The position numbers and the translations under genes are program-made. 64,000 nucleotides of DNA. Origin: Orthonyx spaldingii (lineage: Eukaryota; Chordata; Aves; Passeriformes; Orthonychidae). Below the pieces are notes generated by a model, which was given only the letters and a program-made list of their open reading frames with translations, had not been told where the DNA came from and ran no database searches. The stretch covers positions 811,675 to 875,674 of the forward strand of contig VZTJ01000539.1 of the NCBI GenBank assembly GCA_013397795.1, in the 5' to 3' direction. Numbering within the stretch: position 1 is the first letter of the stretch; each line of letters begins with the position of its first letter. Positions 1 to 12,552 of the stretch are shown here, piece by piece.

Positions 1-440
1 ATATATCACCTAAGTGATGGAACTGATTAAAAGTTTTCTTGTAATTTTACTCTGAGTAGCTAGGTCAGGGTTTTGAATACACATTCTGAAGCATCTTGAA
101 CATAACTTTTCCAGTTTCAGCAATTTTTATGCTTTGAAATAACTTTTTTCCTAAGATTTTTCTTTTGAGAAATTTATCAGAAAGCGTCAGAAGATTACAT
201 TTGTGTGAACTTGAATTATGTAAAAACTTGAATTCTGTAAACATTGTGCTTCATCATACCTTCAACTGGCTTTGTTTTGTTCTGAATGGGAACTTCTTTT
301 TGTAAATTTTTGCAGTGACCATTGGAACCACAGCTTCATTTTTCATTGTGCTTTAATTTTGTTCCTACTGAGTTCAATTAGAGTTCAGGTTATTTAATTC
401 CTCAACCAGAAAGAGAAAGGTGCTAGAAATCAAAGCTTTA

Positions 441-594
441 CTTAATCTTCTCATTCCAAAGAAAAAAATCTGTAAACTCGCCCCCCCNNNNNNNNNNNNN
501 NNNNNNNNNNNNNNNNNNNNNNNNNNNNNNNNNNNNNNNTTAACTTTTTTATTCCAAAAAAAAAAAATTTTAAACCCCCCCCCCCCCCCCCCCC
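441..594 (+). repeat. Near-duplicate sequence flanking an assembly gap, with poly-C
   Basis: The left flank (441-487: ttaatcttctcattccaaag, an A-run, tgtaaactc, then C7) and the right flank (540-594: ttaacttttttattccaaaa, an A-run, ttttaaac, then C20) follow the same order of motifs. They differ mainly in homopolymer lengths and a few substitutions. Between them lie 52 N. The simplest explanation is that both contig ends read through the same locus and stopped at a long poly-C tract, so one copy is a low-quality false duplicate. A genuine tandem duplication is possible but less likely. Confidence 0.6.
488..539. other. Assembly gap (52 N)
   Basis: A run of undetermined bases bounded by C7 on the left and by the near-duplicate sequence on the right. 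Any open frame that crosses it is meaningless. Confidence 0.99.
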
Positions 595-2833
595 GCCCAA
601 ATCTTAATGTTAAAAATTGTGGAAAATATTTTTTTTAAAAAATTCAAGGTCCAGGGATTCATAGTGATCTTCGAGGTTAAAAGTGATATTACATATTTTT
701 TTAAAAATCAGGTTTTATCAAAAATACTTGGAAAATATAAAAAACTATGCTTTTTGTCATGAAATTATGATCTGGTTCTTCAGGCAATCCATTGGTGTAC
801 CAGTTCTATCATTTCATTACTAGAGCTCTTTCCTAATCTTTCATTAGAAGTACATTTTATGCTGAAACATTATTGTGGTTTTTTTCTCGAAGTAGTTATT
901 TTTTGTCTGAGAACCACTAACATTTGAATGAGTTTTTTTTAAAGGAAGAAGAAAAACTTTTTTCCCATCCTTCTTACATTTCAAATGTGTAGGAGAAGAA
1001 ACTGATGAAAAAAATTTCTGTTATTGGGATGTTTGCTTGGATAGAAAAAGAAAATGGAAAGTTCCTTTCTGTGATATTTTTATAAGCAAACTTCTTTGGT
1101 TCATTTTAAAAACTCATGGGTTTTTTCCATCATTGTAAAATGGCTTTATTTTCTTACTGCTAAAAACATAATCTTTAAGTTCTTTTTATCTTATTTTTTA
1201 AACTTTCTATATTTGGGTGTTAATATTTTGTAAATATCTTGGTGGTGAGGGCAAGGGAAAGCAGAACATCTAATATGTAATTGTGATAGGCAAATTTAAA
1301 AGCCTTTAGCTCCAATGGAAAGCAAGAAACACAGAAAAATAGCTTGCAAAGCAGCGTCCTCTAAAACAACCTAGTCTACAATCTCTGCTTTGAAGATTGC
1401 ATGAAAACAAAGGGCATGACCCGGAGATCAAAGTAACAGAAGTCAACACAGTAATTGCTGGTTGCTTCTGTTGTACTCACAGTTGGTCAGTCCTGTGGGT
1501 GCATTGTTTGCAGTGAAAACTTCAAACGTGGTGTTACTGAACTGTGAAAAATCATCTAGGTCACAATGTATTACAAAGCATTTGTGAATGCTGCAGGTGA
1601 CCTCACCTATTTTCATTAAAGCGATATGATTGTGAAGAATTCATGCCATGTGTGAAGTTTTCAGTGCTTGTTCATTCTTCTTTGCTCCTTATTGGCGTTT
1701 CCTGGAATGATGCATTCATTAAATGCTGTTGACATGGAAACAAGGGCAAGTGAAAACAAATGCCTGGGTTCATTTTAAATTAGCTTAAAAGTACATGTAC
1801 TAGATATGCTATCTTTGGCTGGGGGAGCAAATGATGATAACCTTATGAAGTCCTCTTAAGATATAACAGCAAGAAAAGAAGTGCATGCATTTTGTATGGA
1901 TTAACTTTTCAAGCTAAATCAGCTATTCCCATCCCACGCTTCTGGTTGTGAGAAATTATGTGTCTTATAGCATTTTCAGTGTTCTTGTAGTTTTCTTTTG
2001 TTTTATTGTGGTTTTATTTTATTTATTTATTTATTTTTAATTGCTGCAGAGTTTACTATCTGTTTTAAGTAGTCTTGTTGAATTTGGATGGTGATACAAA
2101 TATGTATTCAAGAAGCAGTAGGAGACTAGAAGTCCTCACTCAGGAATGACAATAATGCCAATATACCTGATCAGTACCAGTGAACTTACTGTTGAGGCTC
2201 TCTTTTAGCAGGAGGGATTGAAGTCTGTGGTATATCTGTATATATTCTTTATGTACCTAATTAGATGATTAGGGTATTCCCATACCTCTGTATAATCTAT
2301 GAATCTGTGCTACTTCAGTGTTTGAGAGAAGTCTTGTTGTTTCACCAGTACCTAGAAGGAAAAATTTTTACTTGAAGGACGTCAACATCCATCTAGACTG
2401 TAAGGGTTCATGAGCAAAAACAATTATGATGTTTTTGTTCAGCCAAATAAATTGAAGTCCACAATACCCAATTTGTCTGCACTAACACAGTAACTCAAGG
2501 CAAAACCATAATTATTGTTACACATATACAGAAAGATTTTTCTAATTCACAGAGTTTATTGCTACATGGAAGAAGAGCAGAGTGTGCTAAAATATTAGGA
2601 GGTGGTATGGGTTTCTGTGTGACTTGCAAGCTCCTCAGAATTGCATGGTCATCACCAAACAGTGCCAAGGCTGCACAGGGTCTTGTGTGATCCTCTAACA
2701 CACCTCATGCCAATATCCTGCCCTCTCTTCTGGAAGATGCTGGTTTAAGTTTATGACCTGTCTTCCTTATCTGTGTATTTAACATCTGTTTTGTTGCAGA
2801 GGAAATTCTGTAGCCAGCTATATGCTGTTTGAT

Positions 2834-2886
2834 GGGGGTAGAAAGGTAAATTTTTTGGGGGTATTGAAAGGTAAATTTTTTTGGGG
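2834..2886 (+). repeat. Two-copy tandem repeat, about 25 bp unit
   Basis: The pattern gggggta-gaaaggtaaatttttt is followed by gggggta-ttgaaaggtaaattttttt and then a partial third unit, ggggta. The copies differ by a 2-base insertion and one T, which is consistent with a young local duplication. Confidence 0.85.
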
Positions 2887-3937
2887 TACAGAAGAAACAA
2901 TCACTAAAGGAAATCTAGTTCACTGTCATAAACCTGTTCATTCAATTCTTCTGATTTCTTTTTATTTTTTGTCTTTCCCCATTTAAATGCTGATCTAACT
3001 TAGCCAACTTTGGATTATTTTTTTTTTTCTAGTTTACAATAGTGTAACTGAGAGCATAATCAGCCCTTCAAAGTTTGAAGGAGGCATATTATTTTTATGT
3101 TCTGTGATTGTTAGGGAAAGGAAATATAATAGCATAGAAAACAGAAAATGAAAGTAAACACTTTCTGAAACAAAGAACATGTTGCAGGTATGATACAGGT
3201 AGAGCTGGATATTTCTGCATTCTTGTGGGCAAATATTTCTCAATTTTTCACAGCAGATAATTTTTTTGTTTTAAATATGTATTGTTGCATATAGTACAGT
3301 TTTACATTCCAGTTCTTGTTAATTATAGTACAAACTGGAATACTGTACAGAATCTAGTTCTTACAATAGTCTTTCTTGAGAGGTTCAGTGGAAGAGTTTG
3401 CAAATGTCCCTCTTTTCCTATAGCCTGGCAGGTCTGTATAAAAAGTCTCAAAATGATGCTTATTGCATGCAGCACATAAATTGGTAAATGAATTGTTAAT
3501 CTTTATTGTCATTTTTACTTGACTAAGGTAGAAATAATGTGAAATTTCGTATTCTGTGGTCTTTTTCCATATCTGAGGGTTCCTGCTGGTTACAGACGAA
3601 TACCTGTTATGAGCTTATTTTCATGGGACTATTGGACTGGGAGTTAAGGTGAGGGAGATAATTCTGAACAAAAGAAGGTGCAACTTTACTTACATAAATA
3701 ATTTCTTTAATCCATTGTGAATTAGAAGATCAGTTTACAGTCAGTGATAAGTGGATCTGTAAGCATCTTCCTGGTATGTCTAAGTTTTACTTTTCTCTCT
3801 TTGAATCTCACCTTTATCCTCATCACTGAATATAACCTTTTTTCTCACCACAACAAAGATGTTAAAACCCAGTAACAGCAGTCTCAGAACACACAGAGAA
3901 GCGCTAAGTTTCAAAATTATTAAGAAAAAAAAGGGGC

Positions 3938-3962
3938 GGGGGGTTGGGACACCCTGCCCCCC
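3938..3962. repeat. GC-rich inverted repeat (hairpin) in AT-rich intron
   Basis: GGGGGG-TT-GGG, loop ACA, CCC-TG-CCCCCC. Nine G:C pairs flank a T.G wobble and a T.T mismatch. It follows an A8 run and a GGGGC block, so it stands out strongly from its surroundings. No function is assigned. Confidence 0.8.
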
Positions 3963-6865
3963 AACTTGTAGCCTAAATAAACCTTTCTAAACTAAATGTA
4001 GAATCTAGGTGGATCTTTCTTCATTAAACAGTATTCTTTTAACTAGTGGTTTTACAAGTCTAAAACAGGTGCAATGTGTCATGCAATTTATGGGTCCCAG
4101 TACCTGCCATAAAGTATTTTATGATGGCTGTGTTCTGTGTTATTAGTAGCTGTCTTTTTCTGCAGCCGTTGGTGTTTGATAATAGTCTTAAAACACCCAA
4201 AATTACTTACCTGCAAGCAACATTCCATAGTCCCTGTTGACAGTTTGAATAAGTTTAGTGCCCTTTTGTTGTACTTTGCCTTCAAAACAAACTGATTGAA
4301 CCATCAATAGCTCCTGAAAGCTGACAGAGGCATGTCATCTGGTCTAACCCTCTGATAGCAGGTTATCTGTGGGAGTTAACCTCCCTGCATTGTTAACCGA
4401 AATGTTTTATGTACTAAGCAACTTTAGGATACTGCTGTGATAACCTTAGTAACTAAGTCATACATCACAGTAAAGAGATTTTGTGCAACAAATAACCCTG
4501 GATTAAATTTACAAGGGTTGAATTGATATTGTAGAGTGTTCATTCCCAGGCTTTCGTAATCCTTTCTTGTATTTTTTAAGGCAAACTTGCGTTACATTTA
4601 GATTGAAGCTGCATCTTCATATTTCTAGCTAAAATATATCCAGGAAGCTTACTGTTTTTCTTCAGCCATTTAGTTAGAATGTATTGTATTTTTTTCAAAT
4701 AACATAGATACTTTTTATCCCACATTTAGTAAAAAGCATATGAATAAAGGAGATTGTATTTTGAATCACCTTTTGAAATAATCCCAGATATACTTTCCTT
4801 CTACCAGTGAAATAATCTGTATGGTATTTACTTTTTAGTATTTGTTCTGTTAAAGCAGTGCAAGCTTGAAAAAAAGCACCAACCCTAAACCTGTGACTTG
4901 TGGAGTAGTTTGCTGTTTAATTTGTGTGGGTAGGGTTTTTTGGTTTTGTTTCTGGAATTGACAAGTACTAGTGCTAATTCTGTTTTTTGAAATGCAGTCA
5001 GGATGGCTTAAAAATACAAAAATACATTTGTATCAAGGAATGCTATTATAATTTTAAGCTCTTTTGAAATGATTGAGAGACTGACATTAGGGCTGTGATC
5101 CAAAGTCAGCATAGATGACAGTGCTGTCTTGTTCTGTTGTCATTTTTGTTGCAGCCTGCTTTTCAATGGCATATTTCATTCCATCATTAAACATTTGCTG
5201 ATTTTCTAATACCGATGTTTTCTTCACCTGAATATTCATCTTTTCTCACCCTACACTTAGTGGGTGTCTTTACTCTTTTTTAGCTTCACTCTTCTTCACT
5301 CTTGACATATTGTTTCCTTCTGTACATGTCTTCATTTGAAAGAAACTGTTGTCATCAGAGCTTTTCTGCCAGTAATGCAAGATGGATAGCTTCTCCTCCA
5401 GTGAAAGATAAGGACCAGAAAAATGCCAGGGAGGACTGGAAGGGCAGCCAGGAAAGCTGGAATGAGTCTGAGAATGTATCTGTCTCATAGATCTGTAGCT
5501 GTTGTTTGAAAAAATGGTCTTTGGAGATGTTCCGTTTTGGGAAGTGACTCTCGTTTTCTTCTTCTAATATAATTGAGAGCCATAGATTGAGGCTTCACAT
5601 TTAAATTGTCTGAGCATTTCAGAACTGAGTATGTTCAGTTCAGTTGTTAACAATTTATGAAGGTGTTGCTTCAGAGAGATGATGTACTTTGATGGAAAGG
5701 TTTATTTGCACCATGAAATTTTGCTTGATTTTAGAAGGGGAGTGTTACAATCTTTTTCACATGTTTATCTGGTTTTGACAACAGTATCATAAGATAAGCT
5801 TCTACCTTTTAAAACAGTTTTCTTTGTGTGTTCTTTTCCAAAACGTTATGCAGAGTTTTCTACTTCTTTGATTTCTTCTTCCCAGTGCCAGAAGGGGTCA
5901 GGATGATGAGGAGCTCTCTGACTGACTGGGGGTTTATGCAAAGCAGCTAGACTGGGAAACATTATCATCACCTTTCTACCCTCTGCCAGGAAAAGTCTGA
6001 TATTTCCCTCCATTTTGCAGTGTCTGCTTCACATTTGGTTGACTAAATGCAAATGATATGTACTTGATAGATAGATATTTGGATTTGCCATGGTTGTGCC
6101 TTGCTTTGATTTGATCTGCCATATTCTCTCCCTCCATGAATGAGGAGCCAGTAGTATTTTTCTGAGGCTAGGAAGCTGCTGTCCTTTGATTAAAAATGAT
6201 AAATAGAATATAATACTGATGAATCCTAACAAGAGCTTGGAATTCTTAAAATATATTTCCCATAAATAGTCTCTCCCTGTGTGCTTTTGCACTTAATCCT
6301 GAGCTGAGATCTGTGTGCCGTAAGAATACCTTGTCTCTCTGGCAGGACCAAATTGGAATTCTCTTTCCAAATGCTGGTCATTGTGTTTTTAGGAAAATTA
6401 AACAAAAATCTGAAGAAGTGTTGGCAAAGGGTAAGAATTCTTGCAGAGAAGTTAGCTGGCAATTTCCCATATCTCAGATTGGTTTTCTCCCGCGATGTGG
6501 GTTGGAATCTTTGGTATCACTCAAAATTTCTTTTTCTAAACAGGCAATGCAAAAACAATTTCCAAATTATTCTCTGTCTTGGTATGCCTTATACCTCACT
6601 AATACACAGACAGAACATACATGTCCATGGTGGTAATTGTGTTTGATCCATCCAGTATTAAATGGTTTTGGGCAATTTACAAGCTTCATTTGAGAGAATA
6701 AAGTAAGTATTATGACTTTGCACGTAAGCTACATTGCATGAAAAAGGTGAATAAAGAGAGGAAACAAAGGCTGTTGTTATTTTTGGCTGGGTTTTTTTAG
6801 ACATTTAGTCTGTATGTGTTTTTTCATTACTGGATTTTAACTGTGTGCATTTTGATATCTGTCAG

Positions 6866-6992
6866 ATATTTTGTCCTGCATAAATTGACAAACCTGAAAT
6901 TTCTCGATACTCGGAAAGTAACCAGGAGGGAGAGAGAGGAAGCCTTGATAAGAGGTGCCTTCATGAAAGTGGTTAAGCCCAAGGATGCTAAG
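6866..6992 (+). CDS. LRMDA: LRMDA internal coding exon: C-terminal cap of the leucine-rich-repeat domain
   Basis: This is a 127-nt exon bounded by tgtcag|A and AAG|gtagga. It begins with the third base of an arginine codon, then reads 42 complete codons and ends in phase 0. The peptide starts YFVLHKLTNLKFLDTRKV, continues through a basic/acidic helix (TRREREEA) and ends FMKVVKPKDAK. The pattern 'Y-x-F-V-L-x-K-L-x-N-L-K-F-L-D-x-x-K-V-T' is the cap that closes the LRR domain, as in U2A' (SNRPA1). The exact wording with EREEA and FMKVVKPK fits LRMDA rather than U2A'. The known family protein is a small (about 200 aa) LRR protein needed for melanocyte differentiation; loss in humans causes oculocutaneous albinism type 7. 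The open frame extends upstream into the intron from an ATG at 6816, but that part is intronic. The exon looks intact, with no frameshift. Identification rests on remembered family sequence, not a search. Confidence 0.88.
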
Positions 6993-7329
6993 GTAGGAGA
7001 GTAAATGAAAATAGTAACAATAATATGATTCATTAACACTACTTTGAAATGACTCCAAGAGCCTGACTACATCTTTCGCTAAGGTAAAAACTAACAGGTG
7101 AAACCTTTCAAATGAAAGGACTGATAAATGTGATCAGATGTGGGACAAAAGCCTTAGTAATTTTTCTGTGTTTTATTATAGAAATTTCCAGGTGCATGTC
7201 TAATGGGCTGTAGCTATGTTATCAAATTTCTGCTTTCAACCTCTGTTTCACATAGCAAAATAACTAATATGTGTCACTGAGCTTAAAAGGATATTTTTAC
7301 CCTGTCCGAGGAAATGTAGCAACTGTGTG

Positions 7330-8030
7330 ATATACTTTTGTGAAAGAATGCAATTTTTTCTGATAAGTTGTCCCCTGCCTTGTGTGTTAAATTCAAACAT
7401 CTACTGCAGAGCTCACACCTATGGTGTTTATTGGCTTTTAGTGGACCAGTTGATTTTAATTTTGTATTATGTTACTTAATGTGGTATCTTACTAATAAGC
7501 ATTGACAACCTCAGAGACACAGTTTCAGTTATCTGAGCATTTAATACAGCTTCCATCAACTCTAGACATCTGGCTGAAGCAATCAGAATGTGAATTCTCC
7601 ACTTTGCCTTCTTTTTCCATTGTTGATCAATACATGATAACAGCAATCTGAGGTGTGCTCAGAGTGCATTAGTACTGCAGATCTTTCTAAAAACTCCGCT
7701 CAAGTTTTCAGTCTACTTGCTTTCCATTTGTTGTTTTTTTCCGTAAAGTATACCATCAATAATTTATTGCAGATTTCCAATAATGCTGAATAATAATGTA
7801 GCAGTTATGGAAATGTGCTGTTTGGTAGCATAACAGTGTTGCTGGATAAATGCATTATCATGAGTACAATTGCAGTGCATTACAAATGAATTCAGACTGA
7901 TTAATTTATGACTCCTAAAATGTTAACAGTTCTGATAGAAACATTGCTTTGATATATTGTTTACCACTGCCTTTAGTTATTTCAGCTTCATATATGCAAT
8001 AAATGAAAAAAATTATTTTTAAGCTGTGGT
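7330..8030. promoter_or_regulatory. Candidate conserved noncoding/enhancer block just downstream of the exon
   Basis: About 700 bp of non-repetitive sequence with many homeodomain-type cores, for example atcaataatttattgc near 7755 and gattaatttatgact near 7899, and few homopolymers. It carries no open frame of note and no transposon signature. Sequence of this texture is typical of deeply conserved vertebrate noncoding elements, but conservation could not be tested, so the call is inference. Confidence 0.3.
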
Positions 8031-9959
8031 GGAGGTCTTAGTCACAGCAAACCATCTTTGAATCTGGCCAAATGCAACAGCTGAATTGTGTTCGGTGTAG
8101 CATACGTATGCCATCTTTTACAATTCTTCTTATCTAATCAGATTTTGGATCTGATGAATTGTTTTTTATTAATTTATCTAACAGTTAGATCTTTCACATA
8201 AACATCTGTTCTGTGAACTGCATCCAACCTAATAGTGTAAAAGAAAAAAATGTCTCAAATTTGAACTTTTCTAGATTAAACCTCTTTTTAAGTCAATAGC
8301 TAAGGGTAAATTACTTAACAAATTTAGGGATAACATCTTCATCTTTTATATCTACAGTTGAACCTTTTGTATAGTTTGGAATTATTTACCCACTAAGTCT
8401 TATGATAAACCATATATTTATTTCAGAAAATATGCAGAACACTCCAATTTACTGTTGTTATTGCCATACTAAAGAGGATTTTTTTTCTTCTTGTAAATGG
8501 TTCAGTACAAATTACTGATGGTAAAATCATTGTAAATGATTTTCATGGCATGAATTAATGCTTCTTAAGGTGCTACAAAATTACCCTCATCATACAATAT
8601 TATATACATATCACAGAAGTGGCTAATTTAATATAAATATTAAATTTGATGCAGGTATTATAAAGCACTCCAAGTTGTTTTGAATTTGTGCTTATTTCCT
8701 ATGATATTCATGCTCATAGTACACATACATGCACATTCTTTGTTTGAGAAGAGTCATAGAATTTTCTCTGCATATGTGCTTTGAGATGCAGCTAAGTATG
8801 TACTTAGCTATTGACAACTCTACTCAAAGACCCCAGCCAGCAGCATTCCTCCATATATCACAAAGATGATGTACACAATAACTCTACTTTCAAATTCTGT
8901 CAAGTGTTACACATTGCATACATAATAGGTTTTTATTCTTTAGCTTTCACATTCCCTGGCTCTTATGTTCTCTGTTCATCTGTTCCACTCCCACATAGCT
9001 GTTGGTAATTTTGACCAGCTTCAGCCAGATTTAACAGACAGGTAGTGTCTGTATATTTTAAGCTTTTTGAAACAAGTTAGAGATTACACCTTGATTCAAA
9101 CTCAGAGGAAGATTGCAGCATATCCAGTGTTGGTCATCAGAAAAACTCCTTAGTAAGTTGACCTAGTGATATAGATGACCTTGATGATAATGAACTTCCC
9201 AATAATGTGGGGTTTTTTTCCTTTCACTTAAGGTAGGAGCCTGTGTCAGCCTGTGCTTGCCAGGAAAGGAGATGCAGTGATTAGTATTTATGTTGGTGGA
9301 TGCCACATGCAAGTCTTCTACCAGATTTAGTAACAACAGTGGGCCTATCAGACCTGCTTTTTCAAGAAAAAAAAAACAAAACCAACAAAAAATCCTAACT
9401 TACATGGTGGCTTTTTCCCCCCCATTATGATAAGCAGGAGATGGTTTGGCTTATTCAGCATAAAAGGCAGACTGATGATCTAAAGAGGCTGTGATGTGGG
9501 GAGTTGTTTTCATTTTAGTGTTGACATGAAATACTTGGGAGAGCAAAATACCCCACCAAGAAAAAATACACAAAATGAGAATAAAAGCAAGAAATTTCCA
9601 TCTGACTGGCTTGTGTTTACTCAAATGTGAAAGTATCTAGCAATCACCAGTCATCACTAAGTCATAAATATTTTATTTTGTATAAATTTTTTTTTTACTT
9701 TCATTTTTCCCTATTTTTTTAACAGAACACTACACTTTCTTGTGCTTTGCTTCATTTCATCCTTTGTTGAAAATGCATCTGTTTGTGATATGACTGTCTT
9801 ATGGAAAGATAAAATCATTTATTAGAAAACAGTTTAATGTTACAATGCAGTATTCCTTCTCACTATGTAAGGGAGCTAAACTTCATTATTCTGTTGTGTT
9901 TATGTTTTGTTTTGTCAAAATATTGAACATTGTATCATACCTGCTTTTAATAAAGATTG

Positions 9960-10260
9960 GGTAAGTCTGGCTGGATAAGAGGCATTGAGCCAGATGAGGA
10001 AGCCTTGTTTAATGACCAGACCATGACCTCATTTCACTGGCGTAAGTGTAGATCAAAGTGGAAGATGCCTGTCCAGTGTGAAGTGTGTTTCTGGGCATGA
10101 CAGCATTTCACATTAGAAAGACAGCTCAAGAATACGACAGTCAAAATTGCTTAATTATGTCCCAGCTTTGTAATTATTCATCTGTGCTTCTACAAAGAGT
10201 ACAGTTGTCATTTCTTGACATAATTATTTAAAACTGTACCCCTCTTTGGTTTATAGGTAT
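9960..10260. promoter_or_regulatory. Candidate enhancer block with TAATTAT-type sites
   Basis: High-complexity sequence includes accatgacctcatttcact near 10020 and two homeodomain-like motifs, cttaattatgtccc and gtaattattcat, spaced about 20 bp apart between 10149 and 10182. No coding or repeat explanation was found. Conservation is untested. Confidence 0.25.
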
Positions 10261-12487
10261 ATGAATTGTGCTTCCAACTGTTCCATTTTTCAAACTTAGA
10301 GATGCAAAGCAGAATGTGATTTGAGAAAATATTTTAAGACTACACATTTTTGCGTTGCATATGATATAAATAAAGAAAATGAAATTATGGTGCATCAAAG
10401 CACATAATTTCATATTTTAAAGGTCTGTATTCATGATCATTTAATCTAGATGATAAAGTGTGGATATATCCATTAAAGTGTGGTGCTATGAATAGATACA
10501 CACTGTCATAAGTCTCTTTAAATATAAATTTAATTACTTAATACTGGGCCAGTCTGCTCGCTTTTATAAAATACATATATTTTCCAGTATTTCTCAACCC
10601 CTCCTACCAACAAATATTTTTTGACTTACTAAATTTTTAAGGTTAACATTTTCATCTGTTTTATTTATGGTGGTGAAAGAAAGCATTTGGTCACCAGTAA
10701 CAGTTTTGCAGCTTATAGGGCCAAATAATTGGTGGGTATTCATAGATATACTTCCAAGTAACAAACTTAATATTATATAGAGTTATTCTGCTTCCTTGCA
10801 GCTTTACCAAAAGCATGTTGTCCACTGGCTATAAGGAAACTCTGTACAACAAAAAAACGGCTGTATAGTTGTTTTGAAATTTTCAATATTTTTTTACTCT
10901 CAGATGCATTGTTCTCATCACAAGTTATAGTTATGAAACCTGACATAGCATTTGTTCTCTAAGGAGCTAAAATGGAGACACTGAAGCAGAAAGGCAAGTC
11001 TAATATCTGCATTCCACGTAATAAATGTCTGTGATTCATGCCCACACTGTTACTTGAAGAGTAGAAGGAGATTATTTTATTATGATAGGAAGAGTAAATA
11101 TTTAGGCAGTACCGTTTAAGAAATAAGGTGAGATAAAATCTACAGTGTTGCTTTCAGATCATTGGCAGTATTCTGGTGTTTAAGCTCATAGGAAGAGCTC
11201 TTTATCAAAGTGACCAATGCTGATATACGCTTCTATTAAAATCAGATGAGGCATAAGGAAAAATTTTAGTCATTTTTGTCCCTAACTATTTAACAAGAAT
11301 CATACTTTTCTTGAATAGATATATTCTACCTGCTTCCATAAATATAGGCAAAACATATTTGGTAATGTACCTCTTGCACTATTTTACCCCCTCCCTAATT
11401 TAGGAAAACGGGGTTGATTTTAAAAAATAAATAACAGGAGACAGATAAAACTTTGGAGAATGTCTGCATTAGTCACAATTTTTTTTTTTTACCATTGCCA
11501 TTGTGTAGAGATCATGGTTTATGAATTTAGAGCATTTGAAGAACATGCACAGTAAAGGACTTCTAAAGTGTAAAGAATCATTGTGTCAATGAACTGCTAG
11601 CTCATAAGATATCTCTTTGAGAGAGCTTCCACATAAAAGAGTTTCTTATTGTCAGATGTCAAAATTTCATGTACCAAAACAAAACAAGGACACGAATTTA
11701 AGACTCCAGTCTAGACTGTGATGCAGTAAATAATATTTACTTCAAGGACATTTTAGCAGTCATGCTAGTATTTGGTCCATGGAAGCATCCATTTTGCTCT
11801 TTGGAAAATTTAGGTATTTTAAGCAGAAGTCCATAACATGTTAGTTTTCATAACCTGCTGTAATTCCAGCTGTCAGGAGGGAAGAATAGACATGTGTGGG
11901 TCGTATGTGTATTAGGGTAGGGAGAAGGACTTCTTCAATGTTGGTTCTTATGTTGATAGTTCTTAAAAAGCATCCTCATATGTTCTTTGGACAGGTATAT
12001 TACGTGGACTACATTTCACCATCTTAATTGCTATTAAATATACAGAAGGAAAAAGGTGATGTCTCTTTCCTAAAATTATTCCTTTAAAAAAAAGTATGTG
12101 ATTGTCATAAAGCCCATGTGTCATTTTAGCCATTAATGATCCCAGTGCATTTTTCAGATAGGAAGGGGTGTTATTCCTGGAGCTCTGGCCCAAATCCAGT
12201 TCAGGTGATTACATTCTGCCTCGATGGATTTCTCTACAGTCTCAATTTACTAAGGCATTCTTCTCTACCTTCTGCCCTAGACTGTTACGTAATGTTGCAG
12301 TGTGCTAGTTAACCAGCTGCTGCTTTGCACCTGAAAAGTGTGGATCTTTCAGTAGTAGTGAGCAAACTGATCCCTTTGTCTTAATATTTGTAAAGCACTT
12401 AGAAATTCTCTGATGAATGGCAATAGGCACTGTGTATAATTGATGCCTCCATTTAATTGAAGCAACTGTGGTGACAACTTATTACTG

Positions 12488-12552
12488 CTGGGGTTTTCTT
12501 TTTGGTTTTTTGTTGTTGTTGTTGTTTTTTGGGTTTTTTTGGTTTTTTTTGG
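12488..12552. repeat. T/G low-complexity tract with (TTG)n
   Basis: Runs of T with interspersed G include about seven TTG units near 12506-12526, followed by gggttttttt and ggtttttttt. The long hydrophobic open frame that crosses it (12468-12728) comes from this low complexity and is not a gene. Confidence 0.9.

Larger units (their letters stand above)
1..6865 (+). other. LRMDA: LRMDA intron (3' part) upstream of the exon at 6866
   Basis: AT-rich noncoding sequence that ends in a consensus acceptor (tgtcag, AG at 6864-6865). A plausible branch point, ttttaac at 6835-6841, puts the branch A about 26 nt upstream of the exon. I looked for the preceding LRMDA exon, which should carry the last leucine-rich repeat and finish with the first two bases of an arginine codon, and did not find it. 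The exon therefore probably lies upstream of the window. The stretch holds an assembly gap near 0.5 kb, a two-copy tandem repeat near 2.84 kb, a (TTTA)n run near 2.02 kb and a GC hairpin near 3.94 kb. No transposon remnant was recognised here. Confidence 0.7.

Noticed and set aside
420..638. 72-codon frame across the first gap
   Set aside because: It includes 18 undetermined codons and a proline run created by the poly-C tract.
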